Both the position numbers and the translations under genes were made by a program. Positions 1 to 10,392 of a DNA stretch of 63,778 nucleotides are shown piece by piece. Position 1 is the first letter of the stretch. Each line of letters starts with the position of its first letter. The DNA comes from Pseudorhodobacter aquimaris (lineage in GTDB: Bacteria; Pseudomonadota; Alphaproteobacteria; Rhodobacterales; Rhodobacteraceae): assembly GCF_001202025.1 (NCBI RefSeq), contig NZ_LGHS01000020.1, positions 1 to 63,778 of the forward strand, given 5' to 3'. The notes beneath the pieces are model-generated. The model ran no database searches. It saw only the letters and a list, made by a program, of their open reading frames with translations, and was not told the DNA's origin.

Positions 1-432
1 TACCAACTGGGAGCGTTGGCGGACCTTTAAATCGCGTCTTCGACAGACCATGCACTGCGCCTGTTGTTCTGCGCTTTTAACCGAGACGTAGCGCATGGTC
101 GGGCGCGATGCCGCCTCCGCGATCGCTTCTGCGTCATTTGCATCGTTCTTTTGACGCTTCACAAACGGCTTAACGTAAACAGGTGGGATTAGACGCGCCT
201 CGTGACCGAGCTTGCCAATCTCACGCCCCCAATAATGGGACGTAGCGCAAGCCTCCATAGCAACAACGCACCTTGGAAGCTTACTCAGGAACGCAATAAG
301 CTGAGGCCGCGACAATTTCTTGCGGAACACAACGGAACCATCGGTGGCAGCCCCGTGCAGTTGGAAGCCCCGTGCAGTTGGAAGCCCCGTTTTGCTAAAT
401 CAATTCCTACTACGCTAACATTCTCTATGGAT
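1..432 (-). pseudogene. IS110-family transposase, N-terminal part, frameshifted and cut by window edge
   Basis: Read on the minus strand from about 430 the translation starts VVGIDLAK and, after one frame change, continues DGSVVFRKKLSRPQLIAF, VVAMEACATSHYWGREIGK, VKRQKNDANDAEAIAEA and VKSAEQQAQCMV, which are hallmarks of the DEDD (RuvC-like) domain of IS110 transposases. The ORF is open to base 1 and runs out of the window. The frame is broken by a 17-bp tandem duplication (349-365 and 366-382); removing one copy restores QLHGAATDGSVVF. No ATG precedes VVGIDL in frame; an ATA stands where a start would fit. The element is therefore probably inactive, unless the duplication is an assembly error. 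Confidence 0.85.
349..382. repeat. 17-bp tandem duplication inside the IS110 transposase
   Basis: Two adjacent copies of agccccgtgcagttgga (349-365, 366-382), followed by the start of a third (383-389). Seventeen is not a multiple of three, so the duplication shifts the transposase reading frame. Confidence 0.9.
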
Positions 433-539
433 GCTCTTCCTTTGTATGACAGTTTAAACTGCTATCATTCTGGCACATTGCGATGCCGCCGGGTGGCGCA
501 TCCACCCCATCATTGATGGTGTCCTCCGTCTGTATAAAG

Positions 540-829
540 GTCCTGTGCCCTATCATTGATGCATTTCATGCTTTCGCTCGGGCAGAGCAAGCGCGGGAAG
601 TTGAGGTGCTCAACAAGTCGGAAGGGCTAGATCAAAATGCTGCAAAGCGCTTTATTGCAACTGCCGTCAAGCGAGAATTTGCGAGCGAGAACGGCGTGGA
701 TCTGAATGTCATTTTGTCAAAAAAAAGAGCTCATTAAACCCGCAATTCCGGACTAAAAAGCAAACGGTATTCCAGAAGTTTTCTTCGTTTGTGGAAAAAT
801 TTAAGAAAGTGGGCGGGGATATCCAATAG
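540..829 (+). pseudogene. Type I restriction enzyme R subunit (hsdR), C-terminal remnant
   Basis: The frame from about 540 reads IDAFHAFARAEQAREVEVL, AAKRFIATAVKREFASENG and then, after a one-base shift in an eight-A run near 719-727, SSLNPQFRTKKQTVFQKF and FVEKFKKVGGDIQ followed by TAG at 827. This is the characteristic C-terminus of HsdR, the motor/nuclease subunit of type I restriction systems (family consensus near SPLNPQY-KKQ-VFQK-FVEKFKGVGG). The other 85-90% of the gene is missing, the upstream side abuts the IS110 fragment, and no hsdM or hsdS is present. It is a dead remnant, likely left by an IS-mediated deletion. Confidence 0.75.
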
Positions 830-1069
830 ATGCGAACAGTCACGGCTTTGCTCTTTGAAGCGCAGGTTGCGATCGTTGGCGAATGGGTTCGAAGGCCAGA
901 AACCTTAACGTTAGGTCAGACGGACGGCAAAAATGGAACGGTTACCATAAGGCCAAGGCGATCAAACCAAAGCTTCGGCTACCGCCAGCTTTGGTATTTT
1001 CAGCACAGCCTTACAGCTGGCAGCCACCGCGATGAAGCGGCCGTTATGGCAGGATTTGGCGCCCTTTAC

Positions 1070-1595
1070 ACCGCTCGCGGCCTTGCGTCGGATCTGCGCC
1101 TAGACAAAGGCGCGGGCTATGGGCTAGGCGGCCGTAAGGGTGCGCGCGTTGGCGCCTTCGGCAGTGTCGTCGAACACGGTTTTCAGGCTTTCCAGCAAGC
1201 CTCGGACGTGTTGACCGCGCCGTTATCGCCCAGATCAACCCGCAACACAAAGGCACGATCGAATGAACCCCAGGTCGCCTCATTATCATGATCTGCCACA
1301 TCCATCGTGCGCAGGTAATCGCGGCCATATTGCGCCCAGACCAGCCCGAAAAAGCTGTAGGGCTGGCCGTCTTTACGCAGCGGGTTCGGGCGCTGGTGGC
1401 GGTCGAAAATCTGCGCCTCGGCGTTAAAATCACCGCCCACGTCATAGATGATACGGTCGACGGCGGGGGGGGTGATCCGTGCTTTGTCACGGGTGCGGGT
1501 CGGCGTCGCATCGGGAATCAGCCGTGTCAGAATGACCGAGGACAACAGCCCATCCGCGTGAAACCGCCGGAATGGGCGACAAGGTGGGTGATGGT
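1070..1595 (-). pseudogene. MYG1/UPF0160-family hydrolase, decayed
   Basis: On the minus strand, three frames together give a MYG1-like protein: LVAHSGGF at about 1562-1589, then (one base missing from an expected F-H-A-D codon run) LLSSVILTRLIPDA, RIIYDVGGDFNAEA, IFDRHQRPNPLRKDGQPYS and WAQYGRDYL, then (second shift near 1195) GLLESLKTVFDD, two in-frame TAG stops, and PIARAFV-AQIRRKAA. MYG1 proteins are DHH-like metal-dependent nucleases of about 300 aa. The start codon appears mutated (ATC where ATG would be). Several independent lesions make sequencing error unlikely; this is a true pseudogene. Confidence 0.75.
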
Positions 1596-1616
1596 CCTGA
1601 CGGGCTTCAGCAAGGC

Positions 1617-1648
1617 TAAAATTAATTTAGGCAGCCGATGAGGCCGCC
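1617..1648 (-). terminator. Probable terminator downstream of the NDUFS4-type gene
   Basis: On the minus strand ggcggc (1648-1643) pairs with gctgcc (1635-1630), with one G-U pair, followed by an A/T-rich run ending in TTTT. It lies about 110 nt after the stop of the complex I gene and before the MYG1 pseudogene. Confidence 0.4.
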
Positions 1649-1756
1649 CGTAAATTCGGTTTATGAATGGTTCCGCTTTCGGTTCAGGGCGGGTGGCAGA
1701 ATGCGCCAAAAGACCAAATATCAGCTTCACCGGATCTTTACCCCGATTTACAGCAT

Positions 1757-2068
1757 TCAATGGGTCCAAACACCGCGACGGTTGGTTGCAAAATTGTCGC
1801 CGTAGCCGCCGGGCCGAATATTGGCTTTGCGTGTTTTTGGCGTGGTCACCGAGTACTCAATGCCATGGGATTTAGCGTAGGTTTCTGCGGCTTCCCTGCT
1901 TTCGAAACGCAAGCGGACCTGTGCGTTCATATCCGCACTAGAGGTCCAGCCCATCAGCGGATCCACGGACCGTGCGGATGCAGGTACAAAATCCAGAACC
2001 CAGTTTTTGGTCTTGGCTGTTCCTGATTGCATGGCATTGCGGGCGGGTTGATAAATGCGGGCGCGCAT
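1757..2068 (-). CDS. NADH dehydrogenase accessory subunit, NDUFS4 (ETC complex I) homologue
   Basis: A 103-aa protein with the full family pattern: [18 protein letters not shown] at the N-terminus, [19 protein letters not shown] in the middle and [18 protein letters not shown] near the end. The family is the bacterial counterpart of the 18-kDa NDUFS4 subunit that stabilises the NADH-binding arm of respiratory complex I on the cytoplasmic side; alphaproteobacteria usually carry it as a stand-alone gene away from the nuo operon, as here. Length is normal for bacterial members. It is transcribed away from uvrB across a 321-bp gap. Confidence 0.92.
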   Translation of the reverse strand: MRARIYQPARNAMQSGTAKTKNWVLDFVPASARSVDPLMGWTSSADMNAQVRLRFESREAAETYAKSHGIEYSVTTPKTRKANIRPGGYGDNFATNRRGVWTH

Positions 2069-2389
2069 GAGAAGGCTCCTTGGACGTGGCTTACCACCAT
2101 ATGCCGGACAAAGCAGGGGATTTGCAAGGGTTTTACGGTTTGGTGCTGTCGACCAATCACTGGGAGTGTGGTGGGGTGTGTGGTGCGATCGGTCGACAGT
2201 CTAAAGCTGCTTGCCTCATTACCTTGCATCAAGATCGCCGATAACTCAACCCAAAGATGCACTGCTGCCTTGGTTATTCCATAAAATTGACATTCAAATG
2301 CTAAGATTTCAGGAACCTTGGCTAACAAGTTGTTAACAGCCCTTGAACCGGAACAAAAACAGACCAATCTTGGGGCCGAAGGAATCAGC
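2069..2389. other. Divergent intergenic region between NDUFS4 gene and uvrB
   Basis: A 321-bp gap holding the promoters of both flanking genes. The only strong structure is the inverted repeat at 2146-2199, listed separately. I looked for the alphaproteobacterial LexA operator (GTTC-N7-GTTC or its complement) in front of uvrB and found no exact copy. Confidence 0.6.
2146..2199. repeat. Inverted repeat between two divergent genes
   Basis: CTGTCGACC at 2146-2154 is the exact reverse complement of GGTCGACAG at 2191-2199; extended to 13 bp (ctgtcgaccRatc) the arms differ at one position. The spacer is G/T-rich. It could be a pair of protein-binding half sites or a transcribed hairpin; the sequence does not decide. 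Confidence 0.6.
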
Positions 2390-4567
<2,178 letters not shown>

Positions 4568-4571
4568 CCGT

Positions 4572-5639
4572 TTACTTATCGAGGCCGACAAGGGCTGCCG
4601 CGAAATCCTCGGGGTCGAACGGGGCAAGGTCGTCGATCTGCTCGCCCACACCGATTGCATGGATCGGCAGGCCGAACTTATCGGCCAGCGCCACCAGAAC
4701 CCCGCCCTTGGCGGTGCCGTCCAGCTTGGTCATCACAAGGCCCGAGACATCCGCAATCTTGCGGAAAATTTCCACCTGATTGACGGCGTTCTGCCCCGTG
4801 GTCGCATCCAGCACCAACAGCGTGTTATGCGGCGCCTCGGGGTCTTTCTTGCGGATGACGCGGACGATCTTGGTCAGCTCTTCCATCAGGTCGGCGCGGT
4901 TTTGCAAACGGCCGGCGGTGTCGATCATCAAAAGATCCGCGCCGCTTTCCTGCGCCTTGGTCATCGCCTCAAAGGCAAGGCTGGCGGGGTCGGAGCCCTC
5001 GGGGGCCGTCAGCACCGGCACGCCCGCGCGTTCACCCCAGACCTGAAGCTGTTCGACGGCCGCCGCGCGAAAGGTATCGCCCGCCGCAATCACCACGGAT
5101 TTCCCCGCCGCCTTGAACTGGCTGGCCAGCTTACCGATGGTTGTGGTCTTGCCCGAACCGTTGACCCCCACGACCAGCACCACTTGCGGGCGCTTGGCAT
5201 AAAGCGGCATCGGACGGGCGACCGGCTCCATGATCCGCGTCACCTCGGCGGCCAATGCCTGTTTGATATCTGCCGCGCTGACCCGTTTGCCCATGCGCCC
5301 CTCGGCGATATTGGCGGTGACGCGCAGGGCGGTTTCCACGCCCATATCGGCCTCGATCAACAACTCCTCAAGGCTTTCGAGCATGGCATCGTCAAATTCG
5401 CGCTTTGCCTCTTCGGGGGCGCGCCCCATAAACCGCCCAAGGATACCCGGTTTTGGCGCTGGTGCGGCCTCTGGTTGCGCGGTCGGCGCGGGCGCGACAT
5501 CCGGTGTGATTTCCGCCTCAGCCTGTGGGTCGGTTTGTGGCGCATCGTCGGGGTCGGGGGCGACCAGCGCATCCAACCCATCGGTGATCTTGTCCGAAGA
5601 ACGAAACATCTTGTCGCGGAGTTTCTTCAAGAACGACAT
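4572..5639 (-). CDS. ftsY: Signal recognition particle receptor FtsY
   Basis: A 355-aa SRP receptor GTPase that docks ribosome-SRP complexes at the inner membrane for co-translational insertion. The N-terminal A region is short, acidic and rich in Pro/Ala (about residues 20-65). The NG domain carries G1 GVNGSGKT (158-165), DTAGR (240-244) and TKLDG (304-308). Start chosen at MSFLKKLRDKMF because AAGGGG lies just upstream; an in-frame ATG 15 bases earlier has no ribosome-binding site. It ends 4 bases from the stop of uvrB on the opposite strand. Confidence 0.97.
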   Translation of the reverse strand: MSFLKKLRDKMFRSSDKITDGLDALVAPDPDDAPQTDPQAEAEITPDVAPAPTAQPEAAPAPKPGILGRFMGRAPEEAKREFDDAMLESLEELLIEADMGVETALRVTANIAEGRMGKRVSAADIKQALAAEVTRIMEPVARPMPLYAKRPQVVLVVGVNGSGKTTTIGKLASQFKAAGKSVVIAAGDTFRAAAVEQLQVWGERAGVPVLTAPEGSDPASLAFEAMTKAQESGADLLMIDTAGRLQNRADLMEELTKIVRVIRKKDPEAPHNTLLVLDATTGQNAVNQVEIFRKIADVSGLVMTKLDGTAKGGVLVALADKFGLPIHAIGVGEQIDDLAPFDPEDFAAALVGLDK

Positions 5640-5851
5640 GGTGGCCCCTTGCACAGATTGCGTTGTTATTCACCTAATCAATCCGAACCGGCAAAGGAAG
5701 GGCGCAAGCACGCCAATCTTGTGCTGAACGCCGGAAAAAGCACCCGTGCCGCGGCATTTGGCCGTCTCTTTGCGGGATCATTTTACTTCTCCTAAATCAC
5801 AAGGCATTTATGCTGAGCGAAATCCGAGACCCGTTAAGACAGGAGCGGTCC

Positions 5852-6904
5852 ATGCCCCGAATGCCGCTTTTTGCCCTTGCCGCGCTGATGCCCTTCGCGC
5901 TGATCTGCCTTGCCGCCGGTTTTGGCGGGCTGTGGGTCTGGGCGGCGGTGCTTTATATGACCGTGCTGACGGCAACCTTGGACCAAGCGGTGCGCTGGGT
6001 GATGCCCGACGCGCCCGAGGGGGCAGAGTTTCCCGCCGCCAATGCGCTGCTGGTGGTTCTGGCGCTGGCGCATCTGCTGGCCTTTCCACTGGTTGTCTGG
6101 GCCATCGCGGGGCCAAGCGGGCTGCGCATCGGGCAAAAGCTGTTGCTGGGCTTTGCGGCAGGGCTTTGGTTCGGGCAGGTTTCCAACCCCTGCGCGCATG
6201 AGCTGATCCACAGGGGCAACCGCGTGCTTTATGGTTTGGGGGTTGTGGTCTATGCCACGCTGCTCTTCGGGCATCACGCCTCGGCGCACCGCTTGGTGCA
6301 TCACCGTTTCGCGGCCAGCCTTGACGACCCCAATACCGCGCGCGAGGGGGAGAGTTTTTACCATTTCTGGTGGCGGGCATGGGGCGGATCCTTCCGACAG
6401 GGCTGGCGGGCGGAGGCCAGATTGCGCGGGGATAGGGGGCTGCACCCTTATTTCCATTATGCCGCGATCTCGGCGGTGTCCTTGGGATTGGCGTTTGTTA
6501 TTGCTGGCTGGGGCGGGGTTCTGGTCTGGGCGCTTTTGGCGCTGCACGGGCAAATGCAACTGCTGTTGGCCGATTATGTGCAGCATTACGGATTGCGCCG
6601 CGCGCGCCTGCCAAATGGTCGGCTGGAGCCGGTCTCGGCGCGCCATAGTTGGAATGCGCCGCATTGGTTTTCCTCGTCGCTGATGTTGAACGCGCCGCGC
6701 CATTCCGACCACCATGCACATCCGGGCCGCCCCTATCCCGCGCTGCGCCTGCCCGCCAAGGGGGATGCGCCCTATCTGCCCTACCCGCTGCCGGTTTGCT
6801 GTACGCTGGCGCTTTTCCCGCGTCTTTGGCGGCGGGTGATCCGGCGCAGGTTGGCAAAATGGCAGCAGGATTGCGCCACACATTCGCTGGAAACGAAGGC
6901 GTGA
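5852..6904 (+). CDS. alkB: Alkane 1-monooxygenase (AlkB-type membrane di-iron hydroxylase)
   Basis: A 350-aa integral membrane fatty-acid-desaturase-superfamily enzyme. Histidine boxes are HELIHR (116-121), GHHASAHRLVHHR (about 140-152) and RHSDHH (283-288), plus the HYG signature in ADYVQHYGL (about 239-247), which separates AlkB from desaturases. AlkB hydroxylates the terminal carbon of medium-chain alkanes using electrons from rubredoxin; no rubredoxin gene is adjacent. ATG at 5852 is preceded by AGGAG at 6-base spacing; an in-frame ATG at 5810 lacks one. It is transcribed away from ftsY. Substrate range cannot be told from sequence. Confidence 0.88.
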   Translation: MPRMPLFALAALMPFALICLAAGFGGLWVWAAVLYMTVLTATLDQAVRWVMPDAPEGAEFPAANALLVVLALAHLLAFPLVVWAIAGPSGLRIGQKLLLGFAAGLWFGQVSNPCAHELIHRGNRVLYGLGVVVYATLLFGHHASAHRLVHHRFAASLDDPNTAREGESFYHFWWRAWGGSFRQGWRAEARLRGDRGLHPYFHYAAISAVSLGLAFVIAGWGGVLVWALLALHGQMQLLLADYVQHYGLRRARLPNGRLEPVSARHSWNAPHWFSSSLMLNAPRHSDHHAHPGRPYPALRLPAKGDAPYLPYPLPVCCTLALFPRLWRRVIRRRLAKWQQDCATHSLETKA

Positions 6905-6963
6905 CTGGAAATACCCGCCGCCTTGGGGCAAGCTGGGTGAAAGCTTCAGCAAAAAGGCCGATC

Positions 6964-7359
6964 ATGCGCTTTGTTCCTCTGACCCTTCTTCTTGCCGTGG
7001 CAACTCCTGCGCTGGCCGAAACCCCGCTGACCGGCGCAGAGTTTGACGCCTATGCGACCGGAAAAACCCTGACCTATGCGGTGGGCGGCGAGGTTTATGG
7101 CATAGAGCAATATCTGCCAAACCGCCGTGTCCGCTGGGCCTTTGTCGATGACACCTGCCGCATTGGCCATTGGTATGAGGATGCGGAAAGCATCTGTTTT
7201 GTCTATGAGCATGACGCCACCCCGCAGTGCTGGATGTTTTATTTGCAGGGCGGTGCGCTGACGGCGCGGTTCATGTCCGATCCACCCTCGACCGAGTTAA
7301 AGGAGCTGTCCCAGACCGATGCGCCGCTGGCCTGTAGCGGCCCTGATATCGGGGTCTAG
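6964..7359 (+). CDS. Small secreted protein of unknown function
   Basis: 131 aa with a clear signal peptide (MRFVPLTLLLAVATPALA, cleavage after ALA). The mature part is acidic and has four cysteines (DDTCRIGHW, ESICFVYE, TPQCWMF, PLACSGP), which would suit two disulfides in the periplasm. I do not recognise a named family with confidence; similar short Cys-containing exported proteins occur in Rhodobacteraceae. It follows alkB by about 60 bases and converges on xseA with an 8-base gap, so it may be co-transcribed with alkB. Confidence 0.75.
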   Translation: MRFVPLTLLLAVATPALAETPLTGAEFDAYATGKTLTYAVGGEVYGIEQYLPNRRVRWAFVDDTCRIGHWYEDAESICFVYEHDATPQCWMFYLQGGALTARFMSDPPSTELKELSQTDAPLACSGPDIGV

Positions 7360-7367
7360 GGGCTGGG

Positions 7368-8939
7368 TTAAAACAGGCTGCCTTGCTTGCCGCCGGATTT
7401 GGGCGGACGCGGTTTGGCTTTGACCGGTTTGGCGGCGGCACCGACCGGCAAGCGTCCATCGTGGAATTCGACCTCCAGTGCGCCAGCCTTGGCCGCATCG
7501 GCGCGCGAGGTCACAACCCCGTCTTCACCGCGCACCACCGCATAGCCGCGCCGCAAGGTTTCGCCATATCCAAGGGTTTGGCGTGTGCGGTCCAGCGCAT
7601 CAAGGCGTTTGCTTAGGGCACCAAGCTGCAATCCAGGGGCGGCATGCAAGCGCGCCTCAAGTGATGTTAGGCGCGTGCGATCCTTGGCAATGTCGCGGCC
7701 TGCCTTGGAAAACGCATTGGTGATCGACGATTGCAGCCGTTCCGATTGGGAGGCCAGCCGTTCGGCGGCACGCTCCATCCGGCGGGCGTGGGATTGGCCA
7801 AGCGCGCGGTGGCGTTCCTCCAGCCGGTCACGGCGGCGTGCCACCATATCCAGCAGCAAGCGCGGGCGCATTGGTGCGGCGATCCGGTCAAGGCCGGCGC
7901 GTTTGGCGCCGGTGGCAAGCGTCAATGCCCCGCCCAAACGCCCGCCCCAAAGGTCAAAGCGTTGCGCGGGTCCTTGGGTCAGGGTTTCTATGCGGGGCAG
8001 GGCGCGCCCCAGATCGCGCAACCGCTCTCCGCGCCGCCCGAGGCCTTGGGCCACGGCGCGCGTCAACCGTGCCGTTTGCCCGTCAAGCGCTGCAATCAGC
8101 TCCATCCGCACTGGCACGGCGATTTCAGCCGCGGCCGTGGGCGTGGGCGCGCGCCGGTCGCTGGCGTGGTCAATCAAGGTGGTGTCGGTTTCATGCCCCA
8201 CCGCGGAAATCAGCGGGATCTGGCTTTCGGCTGCCGCGCGCACCACGATTTCCTCGTTAAAGCCCCAAAGATCCTCAAGCGAGCCGCCGCCGCGTGCGAC
8301 GATGATCAGGTCAGGGCGCGGGATCGGGCCGCCGGGGGCGATGGCGTTGAAGCCTTTGATCGCTGCGGCCACCTCTGGTGCGCAGGCCTGTCCTTGCACG
8401 GCCACCGGCCAGATCAGGACATGACGCGCAAAGCGGTCGCGCAGCCGGTGCAGGATATCGCGGATCACCGCACCCGAAGGCGAGGTGACAACCCCGATCA
8501 CCGCTGGCAAATAGGGCAGGGGGCGTTTGCGACCGGCATCAAACAGACCTTCGGCCGCCAGCGCCTTGCGCCGCGCCTCAAGCATGGCCATCAATGCGCC
8601 CGCACCCGCGGGAACGACACTCTCGACGATCAGCTGATATTTCGACTGGCCGGGAAAGGTGGTCATGCGGCCGGTGGCGATGACCTCCATCCCTTCCTCG
8701 GGCTTGACCTGCATCTTGGAGACCTGACCCTTCCAGCTGATCGCGGCGACCACGCTGCGATCATCCTTGAGGTCGAAATACATATGCCCCGAGGCGGGAC
8801 GCGACACCCGCCCAATTTCGCCGCGCACTCGGACAAGGCCGAATTCCCCCTCGATCACGCGTTTCACCGCGCCCGAAAGTTCGGAGACCGTGTATTCGGG
8901 GGAATTGCCGCTGGGGCCGTCTTCAAACAGGTCGGACAT
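7368..8939 (-). CDS. xseA: Exodeoxyribonuclease VII large subunit
   Basis: A 523-aa catalytic subunit of the single-strand-specific exonuclease VII. The N-terminus carries an OB-fold (YTVSELSGAVKRVIEGEF, VRVRGEIGRVSRPASGHMYF), followed by the exonuclease domain with GVVTSPSGAVIRDILHRL and IIVARGGGSLEDLWGFNEE, then SAVGHETDTTLIDH. A long coiled-coil region (Arg/Leu-rich) and a basic tail follow. The ATG at 8939 has AAGAAGG upstream; the open frame continues 140 codons further but that stretch is the antisense of purD and is not protein-like. The small subunit gene xseB is not here. It is divergent from purD. Confidence 0.95.
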   Translation of the reverse strand: MSDLFEDGPSGNSPEYTVSELSGAVKRVIEGEFGLVRVRGEIGRVSRPASGHMYFDLKDDRSVVAAISWKGQVSKMQVKPEEGMEVIATGRMTTFPGQSKYQLIVESVVPAGAGALMAMLEARRKALAAEGLFDAGRKRPLPYLPAVIGVVTSPSGAVIRDILHRLRDRFARHVLIWPVAVQGQACAPEVAAAIKGFNAIAPGGPIPRPDLIIVARGGGSLEDLWGFNEEIVVRAAAESQIPLISAVGHETDTTLIDHASDRRAPTPTAAAEIAVPVRMELIAALDGQTARLTRAVAQGLGRRGERLRDLGRALPRIETLTQGPAQRFDLWGGRLGGALTLATGAKRAGLDRIAAPMRPRLLLDMVARRRDRLEERHRALGQSHARRMERAAERLASQSERLQSSITNAFSKAGRDIAKDRTRLTSLEARLHAAPGLQLGALSKRLDALDRTRQTLGYGETLRRGYAVVRGEDGVVTSRADAAKAGALEVEFHDGRLPVGAAAKPVKAKPRPPKSGGKQGSLF

Positions 8940-9009
8940 ACGCGCCTTCTTGTGGTCTTTGTCGTCAGACCTTAGAACGCCGCAACACAAAGGCCAAGCG
9001 GGGGACGCA

Positions 9010-10272
9010 ATGAATATCTTGATTTTGGGCAGCGGCGGGCGCGAGCACAGCCTTGCATGGGCGATCAAGCAAAACCCGAAATGCGACCGGCTGATTGTCG
9101 CACCGGGCAATGCGGGCATCGCACAGATCGCGGAATGTGCGGATTTCGACATTCTGGACGCGGCCGAGGTCGTCACCTTTTGCGCGGCCAACGCGGTGGA
9201 TTTCGTGGTGATCGGGCCAGAGGCCCCCTTGGCGGCCGGTATTGCCGATGCCACCCGCGCCGCGGGACTGCTGACCTTTGGCCCGTCGGCGGCGGCGGCG
9301 CGGTTGGAGGCGTCAAAAGCCTTTACCAAAGAGATTTGCGATGCCTGTGCGGCCCCCACCGCAGGCTATGCCCGCTTTACCGATGCGGCCTCGGCCAAGG
9401 CTTATGTGGAAAAACATGGCGCGCCTTTGGTGATCAAGGCCGATGGCTTGGCGGCGGGCAAGGGTGTCATCATGGGCATGACATTGCCCGAAGCCTTGGG
9501 TGGCATCGATGAGATTTTCGGTGGTGCCTTTGGCGCGGCCGGTGCCGAGGTTGTGATCGAGGAGTTCATGGAGGGCGAAGAGGCAAGCCTTTTCATCCTG
9601 TCCGACGGGGTGAACTGTCTGCCCATCGGCACGGCCCAAGACCACAAGCGGGTGGGCGAGGGTGATACCGGACCCAATACGGGCGGTATGGGGGCCTATA
9701 GCCCGGCACCTGTGCTGAGCGATGCCATTCTGGAGGATGTGATGGCACAGATCGTGCGTCCGACCGTGGCGGAAATGGCCGCGCGCGGCACACCGTTTGA
9801 AGGGGTGCTTTATGCGGGTTTGATGATCAAGGACGGCCACGCGCGGCTGGTGGAATATAACGCGCGCTTTGGCGATCCTGAATGTCAGGTCTTGATGATG
9901 CGGCTTGGCGCACAGGCGCTGGACCTGATGCTGGCCTGTGCCAAAGGCGATCTGGCGGGCGCGCAGGTCAATTGGGCCGAGGATCACGCGATCTCGGTTG
10001 TCATGGCGGCGAAAGGTTATCCGGGAATACCTGAAAAGGGCAGTGTAATTAACGGATTGTCCGGCTTGGGCGGGGACAGCTTCAACATGGTGTACCATGC
10101 CGGAACCGCCCGAAAGGACGGCGCAATCGTGGCTGCAGGCGGGCGGGTCTTGAACGTGACCGCGCGCGGTAACTCGTTGCAAGAGGCGCAGGCGCGCGCC
10201 TATGCGATGGTTGATAAAATCGATTGGCCCGGCGGGTTTTGTCGACGTGATATCGGCTGGCGCGCGCTTTGA
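9010..10272 (+). CDS. purD: Phosphoribosylamine-glycine ligase (GAR synthetase)
   Basis: A 420-aa ATP-grasp enzyme of de novo purine synthesis that joins glycine to phosphoribosylamine. It begins MNILILGSGGREHSLAWAI, has the expected PGNAG and VIGPEAPLAAGI segments in the N domain, the ATP-grasp lid (KADGLAAGKGV), the GAQDHKR-type loop as GTAQDHKRVGEGDTG, and the metal-binding EYNARFGDPE. Length matches the family. Start is the ATG at 9010; the upstream in-frame extension overlaps xseA antisense. xseA and purD are divergent with about 70 bases between them, which must hold both promoters. Confidence 0.97.
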   Translation: MNILILGSGGREHSLAWAIKQNPKCDRLIVAPGNAGIAQIAECADFDILDAAEVVTFCAANAVDFVVIGPEAPLAAGIADATRAAGLLTFGPSAAAARLEASKAFTKEICDACAAPTAGYARFTDAASAKAYVEKHGAPLVIKADGLAAGKGVIMGMTLPEALGGIDEIFGGAFGAAGAEVVIEEFMEGEEASLFILSDGVNCLPIGTAQDHKRVGEGDTGPNTGGMGAYSPAPVLSDAILEDVMAQIVRPTVAEMAARGTPFEGVLYAGLMIKDGHARLVEYNARFGDPECQVLMMRLGAQALDLMLACAKGDLAGAQVNWAEDHAISVVMAAKGYPGIPEKGSVINGLSGLGGDSFNMVYHAGTARKDGAIVAAGGRVLNVTARGNSLQEAQARAYAMVDKIDWPGGFCRRDIGWRAL

Positions 10273-10392
10273 TGTTCCTTATCGGGTGACTGGAGCGCGA
10301 TGAAAACCCGCCGGGGGGCGTTGTTCTTGCCCCTTGCGTTCGCTGGGTTTGACGCATAAAAGGCCGCAACTTTTGAGGCCGTGGGAGGGACC

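Noticed and set aside
830-1291. 153-aa plus-strand frame starting right after the hsdR remnant
   Set aside because: It overlaps the MYG1 remnant on the other strand and resembles no family; considered a chance frame.
1640-1757. tRNA-like fragments downstream of the NDUFS4-type gene
   Set aside because: ggttc-like pieces are present but no cloverleaf can be built.
2280-2389. LexA box in front of uvrB
   Set aside because: Only imperfect GAAC spacings occur; no GAAC-N7-GAAC or GTTC-N7-GTTC.
7731-8975. Long plus-strand frame opposite xseA
   Set aside because: Rich in His, Arg and Gly as expected for antisense of a GC-rich gene; xseA on the other strand is certain.
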